Made by a program: the position numbers and the translations under genes. From Nocardia speluncae NBRC 108251 (lineage in GTDB: Bacteria; Actinomycetota; Actinomycetes; Mycobacteriales; Mycobacteriaceae), in the NCBI RefSeq assembly GCF_001613245.1, contig NZ_BDBZ01000004.1, forward strand, positions 105,924-169,923: a stretch of DNA of 64,000 nucleotides, read 5' to 3'. The notes under the pieces were generated by a model, which worked only from the letters and a program-made list of their open reading frames with translations, did no database searches and was not told where the DNA came from. Position 1 is the first letter of the stretch. The number at the start of each line of letters is the position of its first letter. Below, piece by piece: positions 8,886 to 17,946 of the stretch.

Positions 8886-11800
8886 CAGGTGACGTTGATC
8901 GGGCCGGGCGTCCAGGTGCCCGGGTGATCCTCCTGGATGACCTGCGGGCGAGCCGGTACCGCGGCCGGATCCCGCGGCAGGAACTGCTGGAGCTGTCCCC
9001 AATCGCGGTCCCAGTCGTGGTTCAGGTAGGTCGGCAGGGTGCGGGCATGCAACAGCAGTTCGGTCCAGCCGAGCGGGCCACCACCGTCGTGGTTCTGCCA
9101 CAGGTTGGTGTCGTGGGCGCCGACCCGGTCCGGCAGGATGCGGTACTTCGGCACCTCGGCGATGCCGATGCGGTGGTCGAACGGCCGCTGGCACGGGAAC
9201 TGCAGGCCGACAGCCCAGTCGAGCAGCACCGGATCGGTGGAGCCCACGACCGTGTTCAGGTCCTGGGTCTGCGGCATCCGGGGCGGGGTGAAGGCGAGCC
9301 ACTGCCGCGGATCACGGTCCCGGTCGTGGGCCACGATGCGCACGGTATCGGCATCGGCGTACGGCTCCAGCGGAACCCGCAGGTTGCGCCAGGACGGCGC
9401 GGGACCGATATCGATCGGGTTCACCCGCCGCAGCGCGACAGGTTCGGTGGCCGAGGCGCCGGGAGCGGTGGTCGACCCGAATTCGAGTTCGAACGACTGT
9501 CCGTGGGTGACAACCCCGTCGGCGTTGCGCGACCAGATCCGTCCGGCGGCGCTCACCGCGAGGATGTCGGCGCGCTCCGCGACGGACGGCAGCCGGAACC
9601 AGCCGCTGGTCAGTTCCGCCGGACCGTCGGCCTGGAAACTGCCCAGCACCGGAGTCCCGGGGTCGAGACCGAACGGCAGGGCGGGACCGGCAGTTTCGGT
9701 GGCGACCCCGGTTCCGCTCCCCTCGCCCCCCATCGAATCGGCGATGGCGGCATCGGCGCCCTGTTCGGCATCGGCACTCAGGTCCGCCGCCACACCGGTC
9801 GGCGTGAACCCCGCGCCGTTGCCGGCCAGGGTGGTGGCCGGGTCGCCGGCCAGTGGGGCGAGCATGCCGCGGTTCGGATCGGTTTCCACCAGGACGTGCG
9901 GGGCCAGCCCGCATGCGTTTCCGGTGAGCGCACTGAAATTCGACCCGGCCAGGGAGAACGCCGGATACTGGCTCACCGCGCCCTTGGCGAACGAGGCGAC
10001 CTCGAACAGCACCATGAATGCCGCCGCCACCGTGAGCGGCGGAATCTTCGCGAAGCGCCAACCCCACCGGGAGATCCGGTGATGTCCGGTATCGGGTGCC
10101 CGCACATGCCACCATGCGGCCAGCGCCAGCAGCAGTAACGCACCCAGCAGGAACACCTTGTTGAGGGCGATACCGGCGACCGAGGGTTGTTTGTCCCACC
10201 ACGGGATGCTGAAGGAGGAGACGTACCACCAGCCGTTGGGCCCGGAGAACACCAGTGCCATCAGGAACGCGACCCCGGCGGCGAACAACGCCCGGTTACG
10301 CGGCCCGCGCATGACCCGCGGCCCGACCGCCACCGCGGTGAGCACCGCGACCGCACCTGCCAGCCCGGCGAAAACCCCGAGATGGTGGGTCCATTTGGTC
10401 GGCGTCGTCATCATGAGCACCATGGCGCCGACGGTGACCCCCAGAATGCGGCGGGACGGCCCCACCGCGGCGGTCGGGATCCGGCCGCCCTTGTGCAGCA
10501 GGGTCACCAGGCAGACAGCCAGCCCGACGACCAGCACGAATATCCCGAACCGGCGGGCCAGCGAGCCGTCCACCGTGCCCATGAACAGGTACTGGTAGCG
10601 GAGGTACTCGTCGAACCACAGCACATTCGGCCCGGCCAGTTCGTGCACCCGGCGCATTTCCTGCATGGCGCTGAACGTCTGGTCCGCGAAGGCGACGACG
10701 AGTACCAGGACGCCCGCGGCGCCGAGCGGGAGCAACTGCGCGAGCCAGCCGACCCGCGGCGCCCGCGCCGCAATGATCTTGAACAGTGGGCGCAGCCCCG
10801 CAAGCAGTGCGGCGAGACAGATCAGCCCGTGCGGGCCCGCCGTACAACTGAACGCCGCGATCAGAATGGCGACCGCGAACGGCAGCAGCCGCCGGGTCGC
10901 GATCCCGCGCTCCACCGAACACCAGGTCAGCAGCACACCGAGCGCAACCAACGGCTCCGGCCGCAGGCCGTTGTTGTACGGCAGCCACACTGCGAGAAAG
11001 ACCAGCGCACCGGTCCACGGCACGAACCGGTTGCGGTGCAGTGCGGCCCCGAACCGGGGCACCACTTCCCGGCTGATCACCAGCCAGGCCACGATCCCCG
11101 CCAGCAAGGTCGGCAGCCGCACCCACGGACTGGCGGTACTCACATCGGCCATCACACCGATGAGGTCGTAGTACGGGGTGCCGATCGGATTCTCCGGCAC
11201 GCCGAAGTACCGGAAGTAGTTCGCCATATACCCCGCAACCTGCGAGGTGCGGCCCATCCCGAACTGATAGCCGTCGTCGGAAGTGGTGGCGCCGATGAAA
11301 TGCCAGAGCACCAGCGTGCCGAGCACCACGAAATCCACCGGCCGGAAAGTCCACCAGCGGGCGGGCAGGAAACGGCGAGCGCGGCGGCCGTCGAGGTTGT
11401 CCAGGCGATGCAGGGCCACCAGCGAGATCACGGTCGCCAGCACGGCGCCCCAGATCGCGAGGCGTTTCAGCAGGGTCGGGGTGGAGCTGTACCGGCTGTC
11501 CACCTCGGCGGTGACGGCAGCACCCGCCGAATCGGCGAGATCGCTGAACACCCCCACCATCTGCGGCCGGTAATCCCCGCCCAGCACCACGGGTTCGTGC
11601 CCGGTGAGCGTGGCCACCGATTCGGTCATCCCCGCACCCACGGTGAGCTCACACCCTGGCGCCAGTTCGGCCACCGGCACGCTGAACAGCGACTGGTTAC
11701 GCAGCACAACGTCGAGTACCGGCCCGGATTCCGGTGTGGGCGGCCGGACCTGGGCGAGGAATCCGTACCGCTCCAGATCGGGGGCACCGTACGGCGCGGT

Positions 11801-12103
11801 GGCGGAGAGCAACCCGCCGGCGGGCAACTGCTGGATCGCCGCGCAGGGCACGGTGGCTTCGAAGTTCAGCGGCGCGTAGGCGACCAGCGGCGCCTCGATC
11901 GACGCGGCGGAATCGTCCTGCGGCCAGGACAACGTCGCGGCGTCCACTCGTACCGGCAGGAACGGAACCGCTACCGCCAGTAACGCCCCGATCAGTGCCG
12001 ATACCAGGGCCACCGGCCGTGCCCAGCCGCCCCGCATTCGGGGTCGCGGACTTTCGGAGATCTCTGCCGGCTCGGACGCCGCCACCACCATCGTGTCAGC
12101 CAC
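8882..12103 (-). CDS. Arabinosyltransferase of the EmbA/B/C family
   Basis: A large (1073 aa) GT-C glycosyltransferase that adds arabinofuranose from decaprenyl-phosphoryl-arabinose to arabinogalactan or lipoarabinomannan. It has an N-terminal helix and periplasmic domain (about residues 30-215), the catalytic SDDGY motif with the Asp pair at 276-277, the following [15 protein letters not shown] region typical of Emb proteins, about a dozen membrane helices, and a C-terminal carbohydrate-binding domain (about 730-1073). The Met that follows the Asp pair by six residues, equivalent to the well-known EmbB position 306, is conserved. EmbA, B or C cannot be assigned from one copy. A GTG at 12103 or an ATG at 12091 could be the start. 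Confidence 0.93.
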   Translation of the reverse strand: MADTMVVAASEPAEISESPRPRMRGGWARPVALVSALIGALLAVAVPFLPVRVDAATLSWPQDDSAASIEAPLVAYAPLNFEATVPCAAIQQLPAGGLLSATAPYGAPDLERYGFLAQVRPPTPESGPVLDVVLRNQSLFSVPVAELAPGCELTVGAGMTESVATLTGHEPVVLGGDYRPQMVGVFSDLADSAGAAVTAEVDSRYSSTPTLLKRLAIWGAVLATVISLVALHRLDNLDGRRARRFLPARWWTFRPVDFVVLGTLVLWHFIGATTSDDGYQFGMGRTSQVAGYMANYFRYFGVPENPIGTPYYDLIGVMADVSTASPWVRLPTLLAGIVAWLVISREVVPRFGAALHRNRFVPWTGALVFLAVWLPYNNGLRPEPLVALGVLLTWCSVERGIATRRLLPFAVAILIAAFSCTAGPHGLICLAALLAGLRPLFKIIAARAPRVGWLAQLLPLGAAGVLVLVVAFADQTFSAMQEMRRVHELAGPNVLWFDEYLRYQYLFMGTVDGSLARRFGIFVLVVGLAVCLVTLLHKGGRIPTAAVGPSRRILGVTVGAMVLMMTTPTKWTHHLGVFAGLAGAVAVLTAVAVGPRVMRGPRNRALFAAGVAFLMALVFSGPNGWWYVSSFSIPWWDKQPSVAGIALNKVFLLGALLLLALAAWWHVRAPDTGHHRISRWGWRFAKIPPLTVAAAFMVLFEVASFAKGAVSQYPAFSLAGSNFSALTGNACGLAPHVLVETDPNRGMLAPLAGDPATTLAGNGAGFTPTGVAADLSADAEQGADAAIADSMGGEGSGTGVATETAGPALPFGLDPGTPVLGSFQADGPAELTSGWFRLPSVAERADILAVSAAGRIWSRNADGVVTHGQSFELEFGSTTAPGASATEPVALRRVNPIDIGPAPSWRNLRVPLEPYADADTVRIVAHDRDRDPRQWLAFTPPRMPQTQDLNTVVGSTDPVLLDWAVGLQFPCQRPFDHRIGIAEVPKYRILPDRVGAHDTNLWQNHDGGGPLGWTELLLHARTLPTYLNHDWDRDWGQLQQFLPRDPAAVPARPQVIQEDHPGTWTPGPINVTW

Positions 12104-12295
12104 GGAGCGCCATCCTAACGGGCGCGATCACGGAGGGCTCATCCACAGACACTTGCGATACGAGCCGCTGCACCGGTACTCACGGGCGCAGTGCCCGGAC
12201 CAGCGCTTGCGCGGCCGGCGACCATCGGGACAGTGCGCGAGTACCTCTGTGCCCGGCCCATACGTGCCGATCCGGGGAGAGGTCCACCCGACACG

Positions 12296-12333
12296 GAATC
12301 GGCCGGTCCGCGCGAGTGCGGACCGGCCGATTC
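12296..12333 (-). terminator. Strong hairpin terminator after the MTB12-like lipoprotein gene
   Basis: A perfect 16-bp inverted repeat (12296-12311 and 12318-12333) with a 6-nt loop starts 14 bp downstream of the lipoprotein stop codon. There is no obvious U-tract, as is usual in high-GC actinobacteria. It separates the lipoprotein gene from the emb gene downstream. Confidence 0.75.
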
Positions 12334-12347
12334 TGCATACGCCCGAC

Positions 12348-12854
12348 TCAGGCCGCGCAGGCAGGCGACTGGATCTGCGCGTTGGCGAGCATGGTGCAGG
12401 TCCACTGCTGCTGGACCTTCCACACCCCGTCCTCGGCTACGAACGGCACATCCGCCACACTGGTCTGGTCGTTCAGTGTGAGATTGGCCTTGGCCTGGAT
12501 CTCGGTACCGAAATCCTGCACCTCGGTGACCTCGATCGTGGCGCCCGACTGGGAGTAGAACTGGCTCAGCTTGGACGGCAGCTCCGGATCCGCCTCGGCA
12601 CCCTGCACCATCTCCAGCTTTTCCTCGTTCGGAACGTTCGGGTCGAGCGCGCGCTGGAGCTGGGCGTTCAGATCGGCCGCCGTCGGAACGGGCGGCGTAT
12701 CGGCCTCCGCCTCCGTGGTCTCGGCCGCGGCCGTGGTGCTCGTAGCCGCTGCGGTGTCCGAGTCGGAATCATCGCTACCACACGCCGTCAGGGTCAGCGC
12801 GGCCGCGGCGGCCAGGCCGGCGATCGCGATACGTCCGGTTTTGCGAAGCTTCAA
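12348..12854 (-). CDS. Secreted lipoprotein with MTB12/Cfp2-like domain
   Basis: A 168-aa lipoprotein. A basic start (LKLRKTGR) and Ala/Leu signal peptide lead to the lipobox LTAC, so the mature protein begins with a lipidated Cys. An acidic and Thr-rich linker (about 45 residues) follows, then a compact domain (ADLNAQLQRALDPNVPNEEK through the end) resembling the mycobacterial low-molecular-weight antigen MTB12. I chose TTG at 12854 because AAGGA lies 8 nt upstream; the upstream in-frame start would put 17 polar residues before the signal peptide. It is flanked by a strong terminator. Its function in the family is unknown. Confidence 0.8.
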   Translation of the reverse strand: MKLRKTGRIAIAGLAAAAALTLTACGSDDSDSDTAAATSTTAAAETTEAEADTPPVPTAADLNAQLQRALDPNVPNEEKLEMVQGAEADPELPSKLSQFYSQSGATIEVTEVQDFGTEIQAKANLTLNDQTSVADVPFVAEDGVWKVQQQWTCTMLANAQIQSPACAA

Positions 12855-12948
12855 CTGCTCGTCCTTTGCGTTCGGGGTCGGTGTCGTGCGCTGCGGCAGC
12901 CCCACCGGAACCGGCGACGCTGCCCGGCACCAACCTACCCGGAGGGAT

Positions 12949-14661
12949 TCAGGACAGGCTGCCGAGCGGGTCCGCAGGGCGCAACTCGGTGTTGTCGGCA
13001 GCGAAAGTACGCGCGATCCCCGGCCCTGTCGAGCGAGACTCGAACCGGACGGTCACCCGCCCGTGGCCCGACCCCTGAACCCAGCCGAAGCCGAACTCCG
13101 GATGCCGGACATCCGATCCGGCCCGCCATTGCACGACTTCACCAGCGGTTACTCCCGGATCTGCCGCCGCGCCGAAGGTTTCGGCGGTATCGTCGCGCGC
13201 CGCGCCGGCGGGCCCGTCCGAAGCTTCGGACGGGGACTCGCCCACGGGAGATCTCACCGAATCCACAGAGCTCTCTTGCTCTGCTGCCACAAACTCGGGT
13301 GCGACCACCCGCTGCCCCCTGCCCGCCGGATCCGGGTCGCCGTCCGCCGAGCCCGCAACCGAGGGTGCCGCGGGAAACCCCTGCCCAACCGGTCCACTCG
13401 TATCGTCATGCGCCGACCCATTCGGGAAATGGCGTGCCGGCGATACCGTTTCGCCGTGGCCGGCGACGTCGGCAGCGGGATCCGTGGGATCCGCGCCCAA
13501 TCGGTCCAATTCGGGAAACAACGATTCCTGCCGGATCGTGGACAAACCCGCGTACCCGACCCCTACCAGCCGCACCGGCCCCAGTTCCCGTGGATCCAGT
13601 GCCGCCCGCTGGGCCGCGGCGGTGAGCGTGGCCAGATCCTCGGTCGCATAGGGCAGGGTGCTGGACCGCGTAGTGATACTCATATCGGCGCGTTTGAGTT
13701 TCAGCACCACAGTGCGCGCGGCCCGCCCGTCGCGCAGCAGCCGCCGGTGCGCGGCCGCGGCCATCTCGGTGATCGCCGGCCGCAACCGTTCCAGAGTGAC
13801 GATATCGCTCTCATACGTGGTTTCGGCACTGATCTGTTTCGCTTCGGCACGCTCGGCGACCGGCCGATCATCGATACCGCGGGCCAGTCGATGCAGCGCC
13901 GCACCGATACTCCCGCCCAGGATCGATACGGCTTCCACCTCGGGCAGGGCGGCGAATGCCCCGATCGTTTCGATCCCGAGTGCCCGCAACCGGTTCCCCG
14001 CCACCGGACCGATCCCCCATAGTTTGCGCACCGGCAACCCGGCCAGCAACTCCTGCTGCTCGCCGGGGGCGATCACCCGGATCCCGTCCGGTTTGGCCAT
14101 TCCCGACGCGATCTTGGCGAGCTGTTTGCCCGTACCCGCACCCACCGAGGCCACCAATCCGGTACTTTCCCGCACTGCGGCCCGTAGCTCCGCGCAGAAA
14201 TCCAGTACCGCGGGCACAGTCGCACCCGCCAGTTCCGCGGGCTCACCGAACGCCTCGTCGAACGACAGTGTCTCGAGCACCGGAATCCGCGCCCGCAGGG
14301 TGTCGAACACGCGCCCGCTCAGCACGCCGTACAACGCTCCGCGCGGCGGCACCACCACCGCCGTCACCCCCACCAACCGCCGCGCCTGGTGCATGGGCAT
14401 GGCCGACCGCGCCCCGAACACCCGCGCCTCGTAGCTGGCCCCTGCCACCACTCCACGCGCCCCGGCCCCTCCGACGAGCACCGGCCGCCCCTGCAACGTC
14501 GGCCGCGTGAGCTGCTCACAGGAGGCGAAGAACGCATCCATATCCATATGCAGCACCCAGCGTCGCGCCGATTCCCGGGCGAACGGGTGCGGCAGTGCTC
14601 CGGAACAACGCTCGGGGCGGGGCGCACTCACCACCGGACGGTCCGCCGGGCCCCGGCCCAC
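12949..14661 (-). CDS. dinB: DNA polymerase IV (Y-family) with long C-terminal extension
   Basis: Translesion polymerase. Catalytic carboxylates are seen in HMDMDAFF (about residues 38-45) and SFDEAF (Asp/Glu at about 135-136), with the steric-gate region [10 protein letters not shown] and the helix-hairpin-helix part [17 protein letters not shown]. After the little-finger domain there is a roughly 170-residue tail: a low-complexity acidic/Gly/Ser linker and then a conserved-looking end domain ([22 protein letters not shown]). Ordinary Pol IV is 350-400 aa, so this 570-aa form is extended. The GTG at 14661 was chosen as a likely start; the frame is open to 14991 and the true start is uncertain. 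I saw no clear SOS box upstream. Confidence 0.87.
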   Translation of the reverse strand: MGRGPADRPVVSAPRPERCSGALPHPFARESARRWVLHMDMDAFFASCEQLTRPTLQGRPVLVGGAGARGVVAGASYEARVFGARSAMPMHQARRLVGVTAVVVPPRGALYGVLSGRVFDTLRARIPVLETLSFDEAFGEPAELAGATVPAVLDFCAELRAAVRESTGLVASVGAGTGKQLAKIASGMAKPDGIRVIAPGEQQELLAGLPVRKLWGIGPVAGNRLRALGIETIGAFAALPEVEAVSILGGSIGAALHRLARGIDDRPVAERAEAKQISAETTYESDIVTLERLRPAITEMAAAAHRRLLRDGRAARTVVLKLKRADMSITTRSSTLPYATEDLATLTAAAQRAALDPRELGPVRLVGVGYAGLSTIRQESLFPELDRLGADPTDPAADVAGHGETVSPARHFPNGSAHDDTSGPVGQGFPAAPSVAGSADGDPDPAGRGQRVVAPEFVAAEQESSVDSVRSPVGESPSEASDGPAGAARDDTAETFGAAADPGVTAGEVVQWRAGSDVRHPEFGFGWVQGSGHGRVTVRFESRSTGPGIARTFAADNTELRPADPLGSLS

Positions 14662-15017
14662 ATCACTCGCACCGCTGGTCACGGCCCTGTTGGTCCATAC
14701 CGCGCAATCTACGCGTGGGCACCGACAGCGCCCTGCGCCGGCCAGAGCAGGCGGCACGCACCACACCGAGCCCTCGACACACCCGCCCACCATCCGCGAC
14801 GAAGACACCTCTACCTCCGCATCGACAGCATGGGTCCGCGCGCCCAGCGCGGTCGGCACCGGACTCGCGCGCGGGCACGCGTAGATATCCACCTGGACAC
14901 CGGGTGCCCGCCGGGCGGCGCGTTCGGCGAGGTCATGCGCGGCATCCGGACGGCGGAAACGCGCAACCTCGGGGCCGGAACCCGCGCGCACCCCGGGTTC
15001 GCCATAAACTCGGCCCC
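14662..15017. other. Divergent intergenic region between dinB and galU
   Basis: About 356 bp separate the two divergent genes if dinB starts at 14661. The dinB frame stays open to 14991, so part of it could encode a longer N-terminus, although the sequence there does not resemble polymerase. Apart from the -10-like box next to galU I see no repeat, RNA gene or clear operator. Confidence 0.4.
15005..15010 (+). promoter_or_regulatory. Candidate -10 box of a leaderless galU transcript
   Basis: TAAACT (TANNNT type) ends 7 bp before the first ATG of the GalU-like gene, and no Shine-Dalgarno sequence lies between them. This arrangement predicts transcription starting at or next to the start codon. 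No clear -35 is visible. Confidence 0.35.
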
Positions 15018-15893
15018 ATGATGATCCGCAAGGCTGTCATTCCCGCTGCCGGTATCGGCTCCCGGTTGCTGCCGCTGACGAAGGCGATCCCCAAGGAGAT
15101 GCTGCCGGTCGGCGACAAGCCGGTGATCGAGCATACGGTGCGCGAACTGGTGGCCTCCGGTATCACCGATATCACCATCGTGGTCAGTGGCGGAAAATCG
15201 CTGATCCAGGATCATTTCCGACCCAATCCGGCGCTGGTCGCCCAGTTGCGTGCCGACGGCAAGGACGCCTATGCCGACGCCGTGGAAGAGGTCGGCGAAT
15301 TGTCGCGGCTCGGGCATATCACCTACCTGGACCAGCACGGTCCGTACGGTAACGGGACCCCGGTGCTGAATGCGGCTCGCGCCGCCGGCGACGAGCCGAT
15401 GCTGGTGCTGTGGCCCGACGATGTGTTCGTGGCCGAGGTTCCGCGCGCGCAGCAGCTCATTCGCGCCTACGAGGCCACGGGGTGCCCGGTGCTGGCGTTG
15501 ATGCCGATGAACCCGAACGAATCCCAGCGCTACGGCGTCCCGGTGGTGCGTGAAGATCTGGACGACGGATTGCTGCGAATCTCCGGTCTGGTGGAGAAGC
15601 CGAAACCCGCCGACGCGCCGTCGGCCTATGCGGCGATCGGCGGCTATGTCGTCACGCCCGGCATCATCGACGAACTGCGTACGCAGACCGAGAACTGGTA
15701 CACCCATCGCACCGGCGAGGTATACCTGACCGATTCGATCAACGCCTACGCCGCCGACCACGCCGTGTACGGGCAGGTCATCCAGGGCCGCTGGTACGAC
15801 ACCGGCAACCCCCGCGACTACCTCGTCGCGCAGTTCGCCTCCGCACTGGCCCATCCCGATTACGGCCCGCTGTTGCGGCGCCAGGTGGAGTAG
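15018..15893 (+). CDS. galU: UTP-glucose-1-phosphate uridylyltransferase-like nucleotidyltransferase
   Basis: A 291-aa sugar-phosphate nucleotidyltransferase, predicted to make UDP-glucose from UTP and glucose-1-phosphate. The nucleotide-binding start is [20 protein letters not shown] with the [14 protein letters not shown] signature; the metal-binding Asp is in VLWPDDVF, and VEKPKP and [11 protein letters not shown] complete the family pattern. Compared with the usual actinobacterial GalU start it is shorter and somewhat divergent, so it may be a paralogue acting on another sugar. Two adjacent ATGs (15018, 15021) can start it. It converges with the NlpC/P60 gene. Confidence 0.85.
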   Translation: MMIRKAVIPAAGIGSRLLPLTKAIPKEMLPVGDKPVIEHTVRELVASGITDITIVVSGGKSLIQDHFRPNPALVAQLRADGKDAYADAVEEVGELSRLGHITYLDQHGPYGNGTPVLNAARAAGDEPMLVLWPDDVFVAEVPRAQQLIRAYEATGCPVLALMPMNPNESQRYGVPVVREDLDDGLLRISGLVEKPKPADAPSAYAAIGGYVVTPGIIDELRTQTENWYTHRTGEVYLTDSINAYAADHAVYGQVIQGRWYDTGNPRDYLVAQFASALAHPDYGPLLRRQVE

Positions 15894-15931
15894 CGCGGGC
15901 CGGCCCCGAAATGCCGGACGTCGCGGCCGGC

Positions 15932-16447
15932 TCAGAACCGCCGGATGCTGTGCACGTAGAACTGTTCGAGTGGAGTGAGCCCGACCGGTACCCCGGCGCC
16001 GTAGGCATTGAGCACCTGCCCGGATCCGGCGTAGATACCGACGTGGGAAGCATCCTGGTTGATGATCACCACATCGCCGGGGGCCAATGCATACGGCGGC
16101 ACGGCGGCGCCGACCTCCGCCTGTTCCCAGGTGGTGCGCGGCAACGCGACCCCGACCTGCCGGAAGGCCCACTGCACCAGCGCCGAGCAGTCCCAGGTAT
16201 CGGGCCCGGTGGCGCCCCATTCGTACATCTTCCCGGTCTGCGTGGTGGCCGCGGTGAGGGCGCCGAGGCCGGCGATGGTCGATACCGGGAGCCCGGCCGA
16301 TCCGCTGGCGCTGAGTGAGCTGGAGCCCGAAGCCGACCCGCTCGCGCTGCCGGAGGGTTGTGCCCAACCCGGTGCGGCGGCAACCGCGGTGACGGCCGTT
16401 GTGAGAAGTACGCCGGCGATACCTCGCCGCAGTGCGATCCCGATCAC
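15932..16447 (-). CDS. Secreted NlpC/P60 peptidoglycan endopeptidase
   Basis: A 171-aa exported cysteine peptidase predicted to cut peptidoglycan stem peptides. A signal peptide (GIALRRGIAGVLLTTAVTAV, cleavage near APGWAQ) is followed by a Ser/Gly linker of about 35 residues and the NlpC/P60 domain with the catalytic Cys in WDCSALVQWAF and the catalytic His in SHVGIYAG. It is a short RipB/RipD-like form with no coiled-coil domain. GTG at 16447 was chosen because AGAAGGG lies about 7 nt upstream and the signal peptide follows directly. A CRP-type palindrome lies 258 bp upstream. Confidence 0.88.
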   Translation of the reverse strand: MIGIALRRGIAGVLLTTAVTAVAAAPGWAQPSGSASGSASGSSSLSASGSAGLPVSTIAGLGALTAATTQTGKMYEWGATGPDTWDCSALVQWAFRQVGVALPRTTWEQAEVGAAVPPYALAPGDVVIINQDASHVGIYAGSGQVLNAYGAGVPVGLTPLEQFYVHSIRRF

Positions 16448-16704
16448 GTGCCCACCCTTCTGCCGGTCGATGCACGAGACACCATGCGGCGCCCCGGTGT
16501 ACTCGCGGCATCCGCCGAGCAGCTGGCTACCGCGGACCATTGGAGCTATGCCGGAGCGAATTCACTCCGACACAGCTCCACTCAGGTAGTACCGAGCGAA
16601 ATGATCACCGTTCCCGCTGCTCCCGATAGAACGGTCGCGGCGGTATCGCGATGATTGTGCCCGGCAGAAGGGCGTTCACCAAGCAACCTGGCAAACTTCT
16701 AGCA

Positions 16705-16720
16705 TGTGATCTAAATCACA
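16705..16720. promoter_or_regulatory. Perfect CRP/GlxR-type binding palindrome
   Basis: TGTGATCTAAATCACA matches the CRP-family consensus TGTGA-N6-TCACA in every defined base. It sits in an AT-rich patch just past the stop codon of the Ser/Thr-rich membrane protein gene (stop at 16728) and 258 bp upstream of the NlpC/P60 start on the same strand. It is a good candidate operator for a cAMP-responsive regulator acting on the NlpC/P60 gene. The match is seen; regulation is inferred. Confidence 0.6.
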
Positions 16721-16727
16721 AAAATGT

Positions 16728-17657
16728 TTATTGCGTTTGCGTCAGGATGTCGTTCAGGGTCTTCAGGACCGCATCCTTGGTGGCCGATGGAGACTCCACG
16801 AAGACCCCCACCTGCCAGACCGGTTCACCGCCGGGCTCGGCGGCGACGTACCGGCTGAGATCGATGGTGTACTTGCCCTTGTCGCTCGTAGGCGTCTCGA
16901 CATATGAAGTGTTGGGGTCGAACCGCTTCGCGGCACCTTCCTTGTCGAACCAGTCCCCGTCGAACCCGGTCCGGGTTCCCGCGTCACAGGTGGACGGGCA
17001 TTTACGCAAAATCAGGTTCACTCGCTGGCCGGCCGAGGAGTTCCCTTCGTCGATACACCCCCACGCCTGGGCATCCGGGATGGTCTCGATCGAACCCTTC
17101 ATGCAGCCCCAGGACCCCGGCGTCCGGAACGCGAACGGCCAATCCTTGAAGGCCATGGTGTAAGTGTCCTCACCGTCCTCGAAGGTCGGACCGAACAGCA
17201 CGACCGGCGACAGTCCCTCCTTCAAGGCCGGTGCGCCTTCCACCGGCGGGGCCGCGCTCGTTGTCGTCTCGGTCGCCGTAGTCGTTGTCGCGCCGGTCGT
17301 TTCCGTGGTGGTGCTCGCCGCCGCGGCGGTGTTCTCCTCCGATCCCCCCGACCGTAGGATCACCAGCCCGGCCACACCGGCCAGCACCAGAACCACCACC
17401 ACGGCCAGCACCGCGATCAAGGTGGCATTGTTGTTCCGTGGCGGGCCTCCCTGCCCACCGGAGCCGAGCGGCGGTACCTCCCATGCGCCCGACGGCGGAA
17501 CAGGTTGCGGGGTCTGCCCCGCGGTCTGTCCCCACTGCACCCCGGGCTGACCGCCCTGGGACCGATACCCCTGTTGCCACTGCCCCGAGGGGGATTCCTT
17601 GTTCTGTTGCCCCTCGGGCGCGTGCTGCCACCACTCGTCGGGGTTGTCCGAAGTCAT
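16728..17657 (-). CDS. Hypothetical membrane-anchored extracytoplasmic protein
   Basis: A 309-aa protein with a Gln/Gly/Pro-rich cytoplasmic N-terminus (about residues 1-75), one transmembrane helix (about 80-102), a Thr/Ala-rich linker (about 110-140) and a globular extracytoplasmic domain containing four Cys (GSWGCMKG, AWGCIDEG, LRKCPSTCD) that probably form two disulfides. I recognise no named family. The layout of disordered cytosolic region, helix, Thr linker and secreted domain is common in Nocardia and Mycobacterium envelope proteins. ATG at 17657 is the natural start. Confidence 0.75.
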   Translation of the reverse strand: MTSDNPDEWWQHAPEGQQNKESPSGQWQQGYRSQGGQPGVQWGQTAGQTPQPVPPSGAWEVPPLGSGGQGGPPRNNNATLIAVLAVVVVLVLAGVAGLVILRSGGSEENTAAAASTTTETTGATTTTATETTTSAAPPVEGAPALKEGLSPVVLFGPTFEDGEDTYTMAFKDWPFAFRTPGSWGCMKGSIETIPDAQAWGCIDEGNSSAGQRVNLILRKCPSTCDAGTRTGFDGDWFDKEGAAKRFDPNTSYVETPTSDKGKYTIDLSRYVAAEPGGEPVWQVGVFVESPSATKDAVLKTLNDILTQTQ

Positions 17658-17878
17658 AGGTGCATACCCTAGTGCGCCACTCCATCTCGGTCATGGCCAT
17701 AAGTTCTCGGGCTCCCGCACCTCCGGGTGACCGCCGCGCAAAGCCCCGGAACACCGCCGCCCATCCCCTGCGGCGAACCCCCGCACCAACCGGCTCCGGC
17801 AGACCGGCACAGGTATTCCGCAGTCGGCACGGAAATGGCCGGGAAGTCCGGCTCCGCCGATCCGGGGAAAACCGGGCG

Positions 17879-17913
17879 GATCGGCGGTGTGCGGCGTTCG
17901 CACACCGCCGATC
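17879..17913 (-). terminator. ileS: Hairpin terminator downstream of ileS
   Basis: A perfect 15-bp inverted repeat (17879-17893 and 17899-17913) with a 5-nt loop lies 33 bp past the ileS stop. An overlapping weaker inverted repeat (about 17855-17885) could form an alternative stem. It marks the end of the long minus-strand run of genes. Confidence 0.75.
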
Positions 17914-17946
17914 ATCGGAAGGAGCCCTGGATCGGCGAGAGCCGGC

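Noticed and set aside
14662..14991. 110-residue N-terminal extension of DNA polymerase IV
   Set aside because: The sequence upstream of about residue 111 is Cys/Arg/Ser-rich and unlike any polymerase N-terminus; a start near 14661 is more likely.
16448..16700. Possible c-di-AMP (ydaO-type) riboswitch in the NlpC/P60 leader
   Set aside because: Such leaders are common before wall hydrolases, but I could not find the conserved core sequences; a covariance-model search would decide.
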